Source: Chromobacterium sp. ATCC 53434
GTDB lineage: Bacteria; Pseudomonadota; Gammaproteobacteria; Burkholderiales; Chromobacteriaceae
Assembly: GCF_002848345.1 (NCBI RefSeq)
Contig: NZ_CP025429.1
Coordinates: forward strand, 2,108,001-2,172,000
DNA length: 64,000 nt
Direction: 5' to 3'
A program made the translations under genes and the position numbers. A model generated the notes under the pieces. That model saw only the letters and a program-made list of their open reading frames with translations. It was not told the origin of the DNA and searched no databases. The first letter of the stretch is position 1; every line of letters begins with the position of its first letter. This document shows, in pieces, positions 1 through 9,351 of the stretch.

Positions 1-1
1 G

Positions 2-733
2 CACACCGTCTCCACGCTCAAGGGCGCGCCGCCCGGCTATGTAGGCTTTGGCCGTGGTGGCCGGCTGACCGAGGCCGTGCGCAAAAAGCCTTACAGCGTG
101 CTGTTGCTGGACGAGTTCGACCGCGCCCACCCGGACGTGCACGAGATGTTCTACCAGGTGTTCGACCAGGGTTGGATGGAGGACGGCGAGGGGCGGCACA
201 TCAATTTCCGCAACTGCCTGATCCTGTTGACCAGCAATCTGGGCGACGCCGAAATCGAGGCCGCCTGCGCCGGCGCGCCCGACATCGCCCAAGCGCGGCT
301 GGACGCGATGGCGCGAAAGCGCTTGCAGCAGCGCTTCCCGCCGGCCTTGCTGGCGCGGATGCGGGTTGTCGCCTTCCGGCCGCTGGACGAGTCCGCGCTG
401 GCCGGCATCGCGCGGCAGGCACTGGACGAGATCGGCCAGCGCCTGAGCGCCAACGGGCTGGGCTGGTCCGCGGACGCGGACGCTGCGGACTGGATCGCGC
501 GGGCGGTGGCCCGCCATCCAGCCAGCGGTCGCGCGGTGAGGGACTTGCTGCGCCAGACTGTGATGCCGGCGATCGCGCGATGCTTGCTGGAAGCGCGCGC
601 CGCCGACCATTCGCTGCGCAACGTGCGCCTGGGCGCGGCCGATGGACTGGAGCTGATTTTCGACGAAGCCGAGTCCCTGCAGCTCCAGCCGGGCGCGCCA
701 TCCGATACTCCAGGAGAATCCGCATGCGCTTGA
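2..733 (+). CDS. clpV: T6SS ATPase ClpV/TssH, C-terminal part (5' end outside window)
   Basis: The frame is open from base 2 to a TGA at 731-733 and shows the second AAA+ module and C-terminal domain of a Clp/Hsp100 ATPase. The pore-loop-like GAPPGYVGFGRGG is followed by a Walker B segment LLLDEFDRAHPDV and a sensor-1 region ILLTSNLGD. In the ClpV family this ATPase disassembles contracted TssB/TssC sheath in the cytoplasm so that the T6SS can fire again. The next gene, vgrG, starts 10 bases before this stop, so the two are translationally coupled. The Walker B is slightly unusual: EFDRAHPDV where ClpB usually has EVEKAHPDV. ClpV rather than ClpB is inferred from the T6SS context. About 240 C-terminal residues are visible. 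Confidence 0.93.
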   Translation, partial: HTVSTLKGAPPGYVGFGRGGRLTEAVRKKPYSVLLLDEFDRAHPDVHEMFYQVFDQGWMEDGEGRHINFRNCLILLTSNLGDAEIEAACAGAPDIAQARLDAMARKRLQQRFPPALLARMRVVAFRPLDESALAGIARQALDEIGQRLSANGLGWSADADAADWIARAVARHPASGRAVRDLLRQTVMPAIARCLLEARAADHSLRNVRLGAADGLELIFDEAESLQLQPGAPSDTPGESACA

Positions 734-3093
734 TCGAACTGCACAATCCACTATTGGATGCGGACTGCGTCGCGCTGAGCTTCAAGGCCGACGAGCGCCT
801 GTCGCGGGAGCCAAGTTACCTGCTCGACATCTCCAGCACCAATCCGGCGCTGGATCTGGACGGCTTGCTGGGCTCTCAGACCCGGATCGACATCGACCTG
901 GGCGACGAAGGCGTCCGCACCTTCCACTGCCAGGTGCTGGGAGGCTATGACACCGGCCAGACCCAGGACCGTTACACCTACACGCTGGAGCTGGGCAGCT
1001 GGCTGTCCTTTCTCGCGGAAAACCGGAACTGCCGCGTGTTCCAGCAGCAGACGGTGCCGGAGATCGTCGAACAAGTGTTCACCGGCCATCAGCGCACCGA
1101 CTTCCGCTTCGAACTGGAACATACGTACGAGCCTCGAGAATATTGCGTCCAGTTCCTCGAAACCGATCTCGGCTTCGTCAAGCGGTTGCTGGAAGACGAG
1201 GGCATCTATTTCTGGATAGAGCACCAGCAGGAACGCCATGTGGTGGTGCTGTCGGACACCCAGCGCTTCGACGACCTGGCCGCGGGCTACCAGAATCTTC
1301 GCTTCCTGCCCGATGGCGACGAGTTTCGACCGGTGCCCGGAAGAGAAGGCATCCAGCGCTTGCAGCGCACGCGGCGGGTGAAGTCGAACAGCGTCGCGCT
1401 GCGCGATTTCGACTACCATGCGCCGTCCAACCGGCTGGACAGCGACGCGCAGGAACAGCAGGCCAGCCTGGAGGGCATACGGCTGGAGCATTACGACTAT
1501 GCCGCCGGCTACAACACTCAGGCGGACGGCGACCGACTGGCGCGGCTGCGGCTGGAGGCGCTGCAGGCCGAGGCGCACCAGCTGATGGGCATGTCCAATA
1601 CGCGGGGACTGGCGACCGGCGGCGCCTTCACGCTGGAGGGCCATCCGGACGCGGCGCGCAACCGGCGCTATTACGTCGTCGCCAGCCAGCTGACTTTTCT
1701 GCAGGACGCGCCGGACAGCAGCGGCCAGGGCCGCAATGTGGCCTGCGCGTTTCGGGCGATGATGGACGACCGGCCGTTCCGGCCGCTGCGGCTGACGCCG
1801 AAACCGATACTGCCGGGCATCCAGAGCGCGACGGTGGTCGGCCCGCTGGACTCGGAAGTCCATACCGACCCGCTGGGCCGGATACGCGTGCACTTCCACT
1901 GGGATCGCTACAAGACCCAGGAAGAGGACGCATCGTGCTGGATACGGGTGTCCCAGGCCTGGGCCGGCAAGGGCTGGGGGGTGCTGGCCATGCCCCGGGT
2001 CGGGCAGGAAGTGCTGGTGACCTATGTGGATGGCGACCTGGACCGGCCGCTGGTGACCGGCATCGTCTACAACGGCGACAACCCGACCCCGTACGAGCTG
2101 CCCAAGGACATCCGCTATACCGGACTGGTCACGCGCTCGCTGAAACACGGGCTTTACAGCAATGCCAGCCAGATCACCTTCGACGACCTGCGCGGCGCCG
2201 AGCGGGTGATGATACACGCCGAGCGCGACATGCAGAACACCACCGAGCGCAACAGCTCCACCGCGGTGGGGCAGGACATGAATCTATCGGTCAAAGGCAC
2301 GTCCACCTCGGTCACCGGCGCGTCCATCGGCTACACCGCCATTTCGGTGTCCTATACCGGCCTGGCGGCGAGCTTCACCGGGGTCTCGACCAGCTTTACC
2401 GGCGTGGCTACCAACTTCACCGGCGTGGCCACCAGTTTCACCGGGGTCTCGACCAGCTTCACCGGCGTGGCCACCAGCTTCACCGGCGTGGGCACCAGCT
2501 TCACCGGCATCAACACCAGTTTTGTCGGCATCCACACCGGCTTCACCGGCGTGTCGACCACAATGACGGGCACCAGCACCTCGGTCATCGGGACCACGCA
2601 GAGCATGGTGGGCATCGATACGTCGATGAAAGGCGTCAGCGTTTCCACCGTCGGCATGTCGCAAAGCATGACAGGGGTGTCGTCGTCCTATGTCGGAACA
2701 TCCAGCAGCGTCGTCGGCAGCAGCACGGCCATGACCGGCACGGCCAAGAGCATAGTCGGCACCTCGATGTCGGACATCGGTTCATCGACCAGCATTGTCG
2801 GGACGTCAATGGCCACCACCGGTTCGGCGACCAGCATCGTCGGGACCTCGATGTCCACAGTCGGTTCGTCGACCAGCACCACCGGAACGTCGACGTCGAC
2901 CGTGGGCTCGGCCACGAACACCGTAGGCTCCAATATGACGACCACCGGCTCGTCCGTCACCAGCACCGGCTCCGTCTCGTCGACCACGGGCTTCAGCCGA
3001 TCCGTCACCGGCGTCAGCTTTTCCTATATAGGCGTGTCCTACGCCGAAGTCGGCGTCGACCTGAAAAAACTCGGTATGCAGGTAAAAAGCTGA
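724..3093 (+). CDS. vgrG: VgrG (TssI) spike protein with a long heptad-glycine C-terminal extension
   Basis: This 789-residue protein starts at ATG 724 inside the end of clpV. The N-terminal ~500 residues have the gp27/gp5-like VgrG body, including the OB-fold hallmark DLDRPLVTGIVYNG around residues 438-451. VgrG trimers form the T6SS puncturing tip and carry effectors. From about residue 524 to the end (2293-3093) the chain is a near-perfect 7-residue repeat of the form [TVI]-G-x-[SA]-x-[ST]-x, about 38 units, for example TGVSTSF TGVATNF. It holds almost no charged residues until the last two units. This is longer than a minimal VgrG (about 600-650 residues). The extension probably forms a long trimeric beta-needle, analogous to but differently spaced from the octapeptide needle of phage T4 gp5. 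No separate toxin domain is visible. Confidence 0.95.
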   Translation: MRLIELHNPLLDADCVALSFKADERLSREPSYLLDISSTNPALDLDGLLGSQTRIDIDLGDEGVRTFHCQVLGGYDTGQTQDRYTYTLELGSWLSFLAENRNCRVFQQQTVPEIVEQVFTGHQRTDFRFELEHTYEPREYCVQFLETDLGFVKRLLEDEGIYFWIEHQQERHVVVLSDTQRFDDLAAGYQNLRFLPDGDEFRPVPGREGIQRLQRTRRVKSNSVALRDFDYHAPSNRLDSDAQEQQASLEGIRLEHYDYAAGYNTQADGDRLARLRLEALQAEAHQLMGMSNTRGLATGGAFTLEGHPDAARNRRYYVVASQLTFLQDAPDSSGQGRNVACAFRAMMDDRPFRPLRLTPKPILPGIQSATVVGPLDSEVHTDPLGRIRVHFHWDRYKTQEEDASCWIRVSQAWAGKGWGVLAMPRVGQEVLVTYVDGDLDRPLVTGIVYNGDNPTPYELPKDIRYTGLVTRSLKHGLYSNASQITFDDLRGAERVMIHAERDMQNTTERNSSTAVGQDMNLSVKGTSTSVTGASIGYTAISVSYTGLAASFTGVSTSFTGVATNFTGVATSFTGVSTSFTGVATSFTGVGTSFTGINTSFVGIHTGFTGVSTTMTGTSTSVIGTTQSMVGIDTSMKGVSVSTVGMSQSMTGVSSSYVGTSSSVVGSSTAMTGTAKSIVGTSMSDIGSSTSIVGTSMATTGSATSIVGTSMSTVGSSTSTTGTSTSTVGSATNTVGSNMTTTGSSVTSTGSVSSTTGFSRSVTGVSFSYIGVSYAEVGVDLKKLGMQVKS
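2293..3090 (+). repeat. About 38 tandem 21-bp units coding a glycine heptad repeat in VgrG
   Basis: Within vgrG a 21-nucleotide period is visible (for example accggcgtggccaccagctt and variants). The first third is nearly uniform (TGVxTSF); the later units diverge (VGTSMST, VGSSTST, TGSVSST). Glycine is kept at position 2 of essentially every unit; the unit beginning at residue 538 has alanine there instead. The pattern suggests growth by unequal crossing-over followed by drift. Confidence 0.9.
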
Positions 3094-5306
3094 TGCCACT
3101 ACGCCATATCAAGCCGCAGGCGGCGCTCATCTCCACATCGAGGACCCAAATCGGTCCCCAGGCCATGCTGCGCATCGGCGTCGGCATCGGTTTTCGCCTG
3201 TCCGATCCGCGGATTCTGGCCCATGAGACCGCGTGCTGGGAAGCGATCAAGGCGGCGCAGCCATCGCTCGCGCTGTTCGAGCCCGCGATGCCCAAACTGC
3301 ACGCCGAATGGCTGCTGCTGGGCAGCTCGACTTACCACGGCGCGGCGGAAGACGAGTCCTGGATCGACTGGCTCGCCAGCGCCGAACTTGCCGGCGTGCG
3401 CAAAACCGTATCGTGCAGGGCTTTCGGCCAGCCGGCGGCCGACGGCCATCTCCAAGCCAGCCTGGCCATCGACCACAGATACGCGGCGGCAGGCGCCGCA
3501 GCGGAGAATCCATTCGGCCTGGTGGGAACGTCCCCGCCACTGCAACAACGCCATGGTCTGGGCGACAGGCCGTCGCCGCTGGCGGCGATGGGACCGCTTG
3601 GTTGCGACTGGCCCGAGCGCAAGCAGTGGCAACCCCGGTTTGCCGGTTCGGTGGAGGCGATGGCCGGCGACGGCACGCATATGGGATGGCCGGCGGCGAC
3701 CGACTTGCGCATCTTCCAGCAAGCGGCGCCGGACCAGTGGCTGGACGAGCCATGCTGGCCGGCCGATTCGCGCTATCTGCTGCGCGGCTTCGGCGATGTG
3801 GAAGGGCAGTTGCCTGCCGTACAAGCGATCGTCCTGGCCAGCCGCAGCGGAGGCTTGCTCGACGAACGGCCCGCGCTGTCCCTGCAGACGATCTGGCTGC
3901 TGCCGGACGCCGACCTGGGCGTGATGTGGTGGAACGGCGCTCTCCCGCTTGAATACGTGCTGGATGATGGCGTCGACAGGCTGGTGGTGGGATTCAAGGA
4001 CCGTGCCGAATGCCTGGACTTCGAGGCGCTGGCGACATTTGCCGAACGCCGTGGGCGCACGGAAGACCAGGACCCGTTGCTATTGGCCGATCATGCGCTG
4101 ATGCCGGATATCGACCGCGGCTGGGTCTGGGAGCAGATTCTAGACAAGGCGGACCACCCGCGCTTCTCGCCGCCGCCTCGCCGATACGGCGAGGTCCACG
4201 CCCGCCTGGAGCAAGGCCGGGAAACATTGCGCCAAGCCCATGCGTCCCAGGCCAAGCTGCAAGCCTTCGTCCGCGATCGAGATGGCGCGCTGGCGTCTTT
4301 GCCGCAGGCCCCCAGGGACGAGACCGACTGGCGCGCCTGGCTGCGGGGCGAGCCGGCACAATGGAAGGCGCTGACGATACGCGACGCGGACCTGAACGGA
4401 TTCGGTTTTGAACGGCGCGAACTGAGGCAAGTCCGCTTCGAGCGTTGCCGACTGGATCACAGCCACTGGAAGCAATGCCTGCTGGAGGAGGTGCTTTTCG
4501 TCGATTGCTCGATGGCCGGCGTGACGATGGATGCGCTGCAATGGAAAGGCGGCCGGCTGACGCGCTGCAATCTGGGCTCCAGCATATGGAACGACACGAC
4601 GCTGGATGGGGTGGGGTGGGACGATTGCCGGCTGAATGATATCGCCATCAACGGCGGCGAGTGGAAGGCGGTGACGCTGCAAGGGGAGGGCGGCGCCGGC
4701 GGCCGTGTCAATCACGCCCGTTGGCGCCAGGTCAGCTGGTGTCAGACACGGGCCGAGGATTGGTGCTTCAACGATCTACAGGCCGACGGGCTGGGCTTGA
4801 TGGAATGCCGGCTGACAAATGGGCGTTTCCAGCATTGCCGGCTGCTGAAGTTCAGCGCGCTGGCCACCGATCTGACAGGCAGCCATTGGCAGCGCTGCCA
4901 CTTGAGATTCGCCGTGCTTTCGCACGGCAGCGCACTGAGGCAGGCCAGGCTGGAGGATTGCGAGCTGATTTCCTGCAGCTGGCAGGAACTGCTGGCGGAG
5001 CATCTGCGCCTTGAGCGTTGCGCCTGCCTCCGGCTGCATGCTCAGCGCCTGAAGGCGCCCGACTCCCTGTGGCTGGACAGCGTGCTGGACGGCATGAATG
5101 CCATGCATGCGCAGTTGCAGCGGTCCCGGTTTGAAAACTGCGCGTTGAATGAGGCCTTGTTCTACGGCGCCGACCTGGATGGAGGAAGCGTGACAGGCTG
5201 CAATCTGATCGATGCAAAGACGGCTTGGATGCGGGGAGCGGCCGGCGAGGGCTGGCATGACAATCTGGAGACCGGCAGGCTGGAGTGGCCGAAGAGAGCG
5301 AGATGA
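3093..5306 (+). CDS. T6SS-associated DUF2169-like protein with pentapeptide-like repeats
   Basis: This 737-residue protein starts at ATG 3093, which overlaps the vgrG stop (TGATG). The N-terminal ~300 residues look like the DUF2169 family often encoded beside vgrG, where members are thought to act as effector-loading accessories; that assignment is from memory of the family. The C-terminal ~330 residues carry degenerate pentapeptide-type repeats with recurring Cys/Leu/Phe spacing (VRFERCRLDHSHWKQCLLEE, VLFVDCSMAGVTMDALQWKG), expected to fold into a right-handed quadrilateral beta-helix. No signal peptide is seen, so it is cytosolic. The ATGA overlap with the next gene indicates one operon. 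The exact role is not known. Confidence 0.8.
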   Translation: MPLRHIKPQAALISTSRTQIGPQAMLRIGVGIGFRLSDPRILAHETACWEAIKAAQPSLALFEPAMPKLHAEWLLLGSSTYHGAAEDESWIDWLASAELAGVRKTVSCRAFGQPAADGHLQASLAIDHRYAAAGAAAENPFGLVGTSPPLQQRHGLGDRPSPLAAMGPLGCDWPERKQWQPRFAGSVEAMAGDGTHMGWPAATDLRIFQQAAPDQWLDEPCWPADSRYLLRGFGDVEGQLPAVQAIVLASRSGGLLDERPALSLQTIWLLPDADLGVMWWNGALPLEYVLDDGVDRLVVGFKDRAECLDFEALATFAERRGRTEDQDPLLLADHALMPDIDRGWVWEQILDKADHPRFSPPPRRYGEVHARLEQGRETLRQAHASQAKLQAFVRDRDGALASLPQAPRDETDWRAWLRGEPAQWKALTIRDADLNGFGFERRELRQVRFERCRLDHSHWKQCLLEEVLFVDCSMAGVTMDALQWKGGRLTRCNLGSSIWNDTTLDGVGWDDCRLNDIAINGGEWKAVTLQGEGGAGGRVNHARWRQVSWCQTRAEDWCFNDLQADGLGLMECRLTNGRFQHCRLLKFSALATDLTGSHWQRCHLRFAVLSHGSALRQARLEDCELISCSWQELLAEHLRLERCACLRLHAQRLKAPDSLWLDSVLDGMNAMHAQLQRSRFENCALNEALFYGADLDGGSVTGCNLIDAKTAWMRGAAGEGWHDNLETGRLEWPKRAR

Positions 5307-6385
5307 ACGACGAAACGGAAACCTCACCGAGCGAGCTGGCTCCCAGGCTGCCCGAAATCGTCCAGAACAAGCGATTCCACACACCGCCCGCGCCGAAGCT
5401 CGGCGAGACGGTTTATATCGGTTGCCATTTCGATCATGTGCACTGGCCGCGCTGCCATTTCGACTCGGTGCGCTTCGTTGATTGCCGATTCGACGGCAAC
5501 CATTTCGAGAACTGCCTCTGGCGCCAGACCGGCTGCGCCGACAGCCAGTTCATCGACTGCCTGTGGAAGAACTGCGATCTGGAGCGAGTGGGCTGGCAGC
5601 GGGTCACGGCGACGAACGCCAAATGGCAGGGCGGCCGTCAACGGGAATTCTCCTGCGTAGAGTTGAATGGGAACAGATGGCTGCTGGATGACCTTCGCAG
5701 CGAACACGGCGCCTTCGTCGACTGCGAACTGCGAGAGTGGCTGCTGCAGGGCGGCGTATGGAGCGACAGTGCCTGGATCAAGAACCGGATCGACGGCCTC
5801 CACATCGCAGATGCCGAATTTCGCAACTTCATTCATGGGCAGAGCCGCTGCGCCCGCGTCAGGCTGCACCACTGCCATGGCGTGAATGCGCGCTGGATAG
5901 ATTGCGAGCTTGAGGACATGGCGCTGGACCGCTGCCTGCTGAAGCAGTCCGCCTGGTCTCACAGCGCCTGGCAGGACGGGGCGATTCGTGCCAGCCGCTT
6001 GCCGGGAGCCTGCTTCGACCAGGCGAGGCTGAGTCGGGTTCGCGCGCTCGAATCCAATCTGGAACAGGCGATGTTCGACGACGCCCGGCTTGACGATTGC
6101 GTATTCGATCGAGTCGACGCGCCGCGCGTTTCCTTGAGGCGCGCGAGACTGGAGCGCGTGACGCTGGCCGGCGCGAATATGCGCGGGCTGGATGCCTGCG
6201 ACGCCACGCTGGTGGATGTGGACCTGTCCGGCTGCGATTGCCGGCAGGGGCGGCTGATAGGCCAGCCACCCGGCGCGTGGTGGGCGGCGGACACCAAAGG
6301 AGCGGTGTTCGATGACGAAAAACTTGAGCAGGACCGGGCCTGGCGGCAGCAGATGCACCCCGGCCCCAGAGGAGACAAACCATGA
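5303..6385 (+). CDS. Pentapeptide-repeat protein in T6SS operon
   Basis: This 360-residue protein begins at ATG 5303, sharing ATGA with the preceding stop and preceded by a purine-rich GAGAGCGAG; an earlier in-frame start at 5285 is less likely. After a short acidic N-terminus the sequence is built almost entirely of pentapeptide-like units rich in Cys, Phe, Leu and Trp (HFDSVRFVDCRFDGNHFENC). The repeat style matches the C-terminal half of the upstream protein, suggesting duplication of that domain. It is probably a cytosolic T6SS accessory or scaffold working with VgrG. No catalytic motif is visible. Confidence 0.8.
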   Translation: MNDETETSPSELAPRLPEIVQNKRFHTPPAPKLGETVYIGCHFDHVHWPRCHFDSVRFVDCRFDGNHFENCLWRQTGCADSQFIDCLWKNCDLERVGWQRVTATNAKWQGGRQREFSCVELNGNRWLLDDLRSEHGAFVDCELREWLLQGGVWSDSAWIKNRIDGLHIADAEFRNFIHGQSRCARVRLHHCHGVNARWIDCELEDMALDRCLLKQSAWSHSAWQDGAIRASRLPGACFDQARLSRVRALESNLEQAMFDDARLDDCVFDRVDAPRVSLRRARLERVTLAGANMRGLDACDATLVDVDLSGCDCRQGRLIGQPPGAWWAADTKGAVFDDEKLEQDRAWRQQMHPGPRGDKP

Positions 6386-6978
6386 CATTGCTACGGGAAA
6401 GCATCTGGAACAGCAGCGAGCCGGCTCAGGACGCCGACCCGGTATTGCGAGCCTTGCGCGTGGAGGCGCCGCCTCCGCGGCACGGCCACGGCGTGACGAC
6501 AGCCTGGATGTGTGACTCCGCCGGACAGGATGGCGAATGGCTGGTCCGGCTGCCGTCCGGCCAATTGCGCAAGGCGCGCACCGCATACAGCTGCCTGATC
6601 CGGCCGAGGCAAGGCGATCTGGTGCAATTGGCGACCGCGGGCGAAAACTGCTGGGTGCTGGCCATTCTGGAACGCCCGCAAACGGCGGACGTATGCGAGC
6701 TGGAGCTAGGCCAGGCCAGCGTGCGTCTGCATGCCGGCAATCTGCAGTTGAGCGTCGACGGAGAGCTGCGGCTGGACGGCCGGCAATTGAGCAGCCAGGC
6801 CCAGTCCATCGCCACCGCGGCGCAAGAGCGGCAGACCCATATCAGCGGCACCGACGCCGCGCACAGCGGCAGCCTGCTATTGCATGTGGACAGGCATATG
6901 GGCCTGCACGCCAACAGCGCGGCGCTCAGCTCGGCATCGCTGCTGAAGCTGGACGCCGGGCAGATTCATATCGCCTGA
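6382..6978 (+). CDS. DUF3540 family T6SS accessory protein
   Basis: This 198-residue protein starts at ATG 6382, overlapping the previous stop by 4 bases and preceded by the ribosome-binding sequence AGAGGAG. Length, gene order and sequence style (a small beta-rich N-terminal domain followed by repeated short beta segments such as ASVRLHAGNLQLSVDGELRL) fit the DUF3540 family, which commonly sits between pentapeptide-repeat and PAAR-like DUF4150 genes in vgrG-linked clusters. Its function is unknown; association with the VgrG/PAAR tip is inferred from position. Confidence 0.75.
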   Translation: MTLLRESIWNSSEPAQDADPVLRALRVEAPPPRHGHGVTTAWMCDSAGQDGEWLVRLPSGQLRKARTAYSCLIRPRQGDLVQLATAGENCWVLAILERPQTADVCELELGQASVRLHAGNLQLSVDGELRLDGRQLSSQAQSIATAAQERQTHISGTDAAHSGSLLLHVDRHMGLHANSAALSSASLLKLDAGQIHIA

Positions 6979-7002
6979 CGGCCGAATCCAAGGAGACGCG
7001 CG

Positions 7003-7389
7003 ATGTTCGCAAATTGTTCAGCCGGAGGCATGGCCCAGGCCTCCTCCGATGTCTGCCGCACACCGCCGGTGGGCATTCCATCGAACTATACCAATACCGC
7101 CAATAAGCCGGAGGCGGTACCCAATGTGCCGACCATCATTTACGCGGGCGGCCCCGTCCACAACCTCAACACCATCATCCCGGTCACGCATGGCGACGAG
7201 GGAGGCTCGATGGGCGGGGTGGCCTCGGGCACGGTGGCGGCGCAGTCCCGTCACGTGACGGGATCCGGCAAGGTGCTGATCCAGGGCGCCCCGCAGACCA
7301 GGCTGACCGACACCAATGTGCCCAATAAGCAGAATACGGCGGGGCAGTCGGTCAGCCCCTCGCAGACCATTACGATGACGCTAAGCTGA
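7003..7389 (+). CDS. PAAR-like DUF4150 tip protein
   Basis: This 128-residue protein has a strong ribosome-binding site (AAGGAGACG) and shows the DUF4150/PAAR-like signature: an N-terminal FANCSAGGMAQASSDVCRTP, a proline-rich middle (PVGIPSNYTN), then a glycine-rich region with SGKVLIQGAPQTRLTD. PAAR-like proteins cap the VgrG trimer and sharpen the T6SS spike. There is no C-terminal toxin extension, so it is a structural tip or adaptor. Its stop overlaps the tssJ start (TGATG). Confidence 0.85.
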   Translation: MFANCSAGGMAQASSDVCRTPPVGIPSNYTNTANKPEAVPNVPTIIYAGGPVHNLNTIIPVTHGDEGGSMGGVASGTVAAQSRHVTGSGKVLIQGAPQTRLTDTNVPNKQNTAGQSVSPSQTITMTLS

Positions 7390-7934
7390 TGGCCCCTGTC
7401 CCTGTCATCCTGCTGCGCGTGTCGCTGATATGCGCGTTGGCCGGCCTTTCCGGATGCTCGACGCTGCTCTCGCTGTTTTCGTCCCGCGATGGAGAGGCCC
7501 CTCGCGAATTGCACGTCACGCTGATGGGCGGTGGCCAGCTGAACAACAACGGCAATGGCCCGCGCCCGGTCCAGGTCTGTATATACGTGGTGCGCGACGC
7601 CAGTTGGCTGCCGTCATCCGACTTCGACGACTCGAGCTGCACACCGCGGGAGCGCAGCCGAGAGGTGCTCACGTCGGCCCGCAGCGTCATCGCGCCCGAT
7701 CAGGCGCAGCAGCTGTTGCTGCCCGCTTCCGGCACCGATCCGGTCTGGTTGCTGGTCGACGCCGATTTCGCGGCGCGCCCGCCGGATTACGCGCCGCTGC
7801 GCATCAGGGTCGACGGACGCCAATTGATCCACCTGGCGGTGCTGCTGGATCGCAACCGCCTGTACGACGCCTTGCATCCCGCCGCGCCTCCACCGCGCGA
7901 TTCGGCTCGCAAGCCGGCAGGCAAAGCGCGCTAA
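7389..7934 (+). CDS. tssJ: T6SS outer-membrane lipoprotein TssJ
   Basis: This 181-residue protein has a lipoprotein signal peptide ending in the lipobox LSGC, with Cys23 as the lipidated residue. The mature part is a small beta-sandwich-like sequence consistent with TssJ (SciN), which anchors the TssL-TssM complex to the outer membrane. The position directly before tssK, tssL and tssM is the classic order. The start overlaps the DUF4150 stop. Confidence 0.9.
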   Translation: MAPVPVILLRVSLICALAGLSGCSTLLSLFSSRDGEAPRELHVTLMGGGQLNNNGNGPRPVQVCIYVVRDASWLPSSDFDDSSCTPRERSREVLTSARSVIAPDQAQQLLLPASGTDPVWLLVDADFAARPPDYAPLRIRVDGRQLIHLAVLLDRNRLYDALHPAAPPPRDSARKPAGKAR

Positions 7935-7963
7935 GCGCCGACCGCCAATCAGGAGGAGAAGCC

Positions 7964-9325
7964 GTGAGCGTCTTGCCGGTAGGGCCGGTTGCCTGGAGCG
8001 ACGGCATGTTGATCGAAACCCAGCACTTTCAGCAACAGGAACGCTATCTGACGCATCAGTTCGGCTTGCGGCTGAGGCTGACCTCGAACCATGGCTGGGG
8101 TTTCGCGCGGCTGGACGTCGACACCGACGGCTTGGGTTTGGGCAGGCTTGGCCTGCGAAGCGCCGAAGGCGTGCTGCCCGACGGCACGCCGTTCGCGCTG
8201 CCTGCGCACGACCCATTGCCGGCTCCGCTGGACGCCGCCGAGGCCCAGGCCGGCGATATGGCCTGTCTGGCGCTGCCGACAGCCGGCGGCGGCGGGCCCG
8301 AAATGGCGTTTGGCGACGACGCGGCCCCGGCGCGCTACCGCGCCGTGGCCACCGAGGTGGCGGACCTCAGCACCGGGCTGGACGCGCCGGGCTCGCCGCG
8401 GAGGCTGATATTGGAAACCGGAACGATGATGAGCCGCCTGTGCTGGCAGTCTCAACTGCGCGCCGACGAAACCTTTTTGCCGTTCGCCAGGGCAGGCGGA
8501 CGCAATAGCGCGATGGCCCTGATGCTGGATACGCGTTTCATTCCTCCCTTGCTCGATAGCCGCGCCCACCAGGCGCTGCGCGCGCTGATCGAGGAGTTGC
8601 AGAGCGTCCTGCAAGTGCGGCTGGCCGGCAGCGCCGGGCTGAGGGTGCTGTCCGCCGGTGGCGGGCTGGCCGATCTGATCGAGCTGATGCTGCGCCAGGG
8701 CATCGCCGAATACCGAATGCGCCTGGCGCATCTGGACGCCTTCGATCCGTTGCCGCCGGACCTGTTGTTCCAGGAACTGATCGGCCTGCTGGGCCGGCTC
8801 AGCGTGCTGCCCGGCGTCGACGACGCCTTGGCCGAGCGCCAGTTCGCCTACCGGCATGACGATTTGCAGGCCAGTTTCGAACCGCTGGCGGCGACTTTGA
8901 GATACGCGCTGGCCCGCGTGATCGAGACCCCGGTGCTGCCGCTGAAGTTCGAGGACAGAGGCGACCAAGTGCATGTTTGCGTGGTGGACGCCCAATGGCG
9001 GCTGCAAAAAATGGTGTTCGCCTTTTCCGCGGCGCTGCCGGCGGACCAGCTGCGCCAATTGCTGCCACAGCAGGCCAAGCTGGGGCCGGTGGAGCAGATT
9101 CAAAAGCTGGTGGACCTGCAACTGCCGGGCGCCCGGCTGATCCCGGTCGCCAATCCGCCACGCCAGGTGCCGTATTACGCCCAAAGCGTCTATTTCGAAG
9201 TGGAATCCAGCGATCCCTTCTGGACCCAGGCTTTCGCCGGATCGGCACTGGCATTACGCATCGTCGGCGATTTTCAGGACCTGCGCTTCGAAGCCTGGGG
9301 TCTGAGAGAAGGCAAGGTCGCCTGA
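7964..9325 (+). CDS. tssK: T6SS baseplate protein TssK
   Basis: The start is GTG 7964, chosen because AGGAGGAG lies at 7951-7958 and the product then begins with the typical TssK N-terminus (PVAWSDGMLIETQHFQQQ). The protein is 453 residues, the usual TssK length. TssK is a trimeric baseplate component that links the baseplate to the TssL/TssM membrane complex in the cytoplasm. The open frame runs far upstream of this start, but that part is not coding-like. Confidence 0.94.
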   Translation: MSVLPVGPVAWSDGMLIETQHFQQQERYLTHQFGLRLRLTSNHGWGFARLDVDTDGLGLGRLGLRSAEGVLPDGTPFALPAHDPLPAPLDAAEAQAGDMACLALPTAGGGGPEMAFGDDAAPARYRAVATEVADLSTGLDAPGSPRRLILETGTMMSRLCWQSQLRADETFLPFARAGGRNSAMALMLDTRFIPPLLDSRAHQALRALIEELQSVLQVRLAGSAGLRVLSAGGGLADLIELMLRQGIAEYRMRLAHLDAFDPLPPDLLFQELIGLLGRLSVLPGVDDALAERQFAYRHDDLQASFEPLAATLRYALARVIETPVLPLKFEDRGDQVHVCVVDAQWRLQKMVFAFSAALPADQLRQLLPQQAKLGPVEQIQKLVDLQLPGARLIPVANPPRQVPYYAQSVYFEVESSDPFWTQAFAGSALALRIVGDFQDLRFEAWGLREGKVA

Positions 9326-9351
9326 GCCGATCGCTATATGAGTGAGCCGCC

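Noticed and set aside
2293..3093. CRISPR-like array
   Set aside because: The repeats are contiguous 21-bp coding units in frame with vgrG, without spacers.
2284..3099. Several minus-strand open frames (Thr/Val-rich) inside the vgrG repeat
   Set aside because: They are mirror frames of the 21-bp repeat; no start signals, and the plus-strand protein is continuous with a canonical VgrG.
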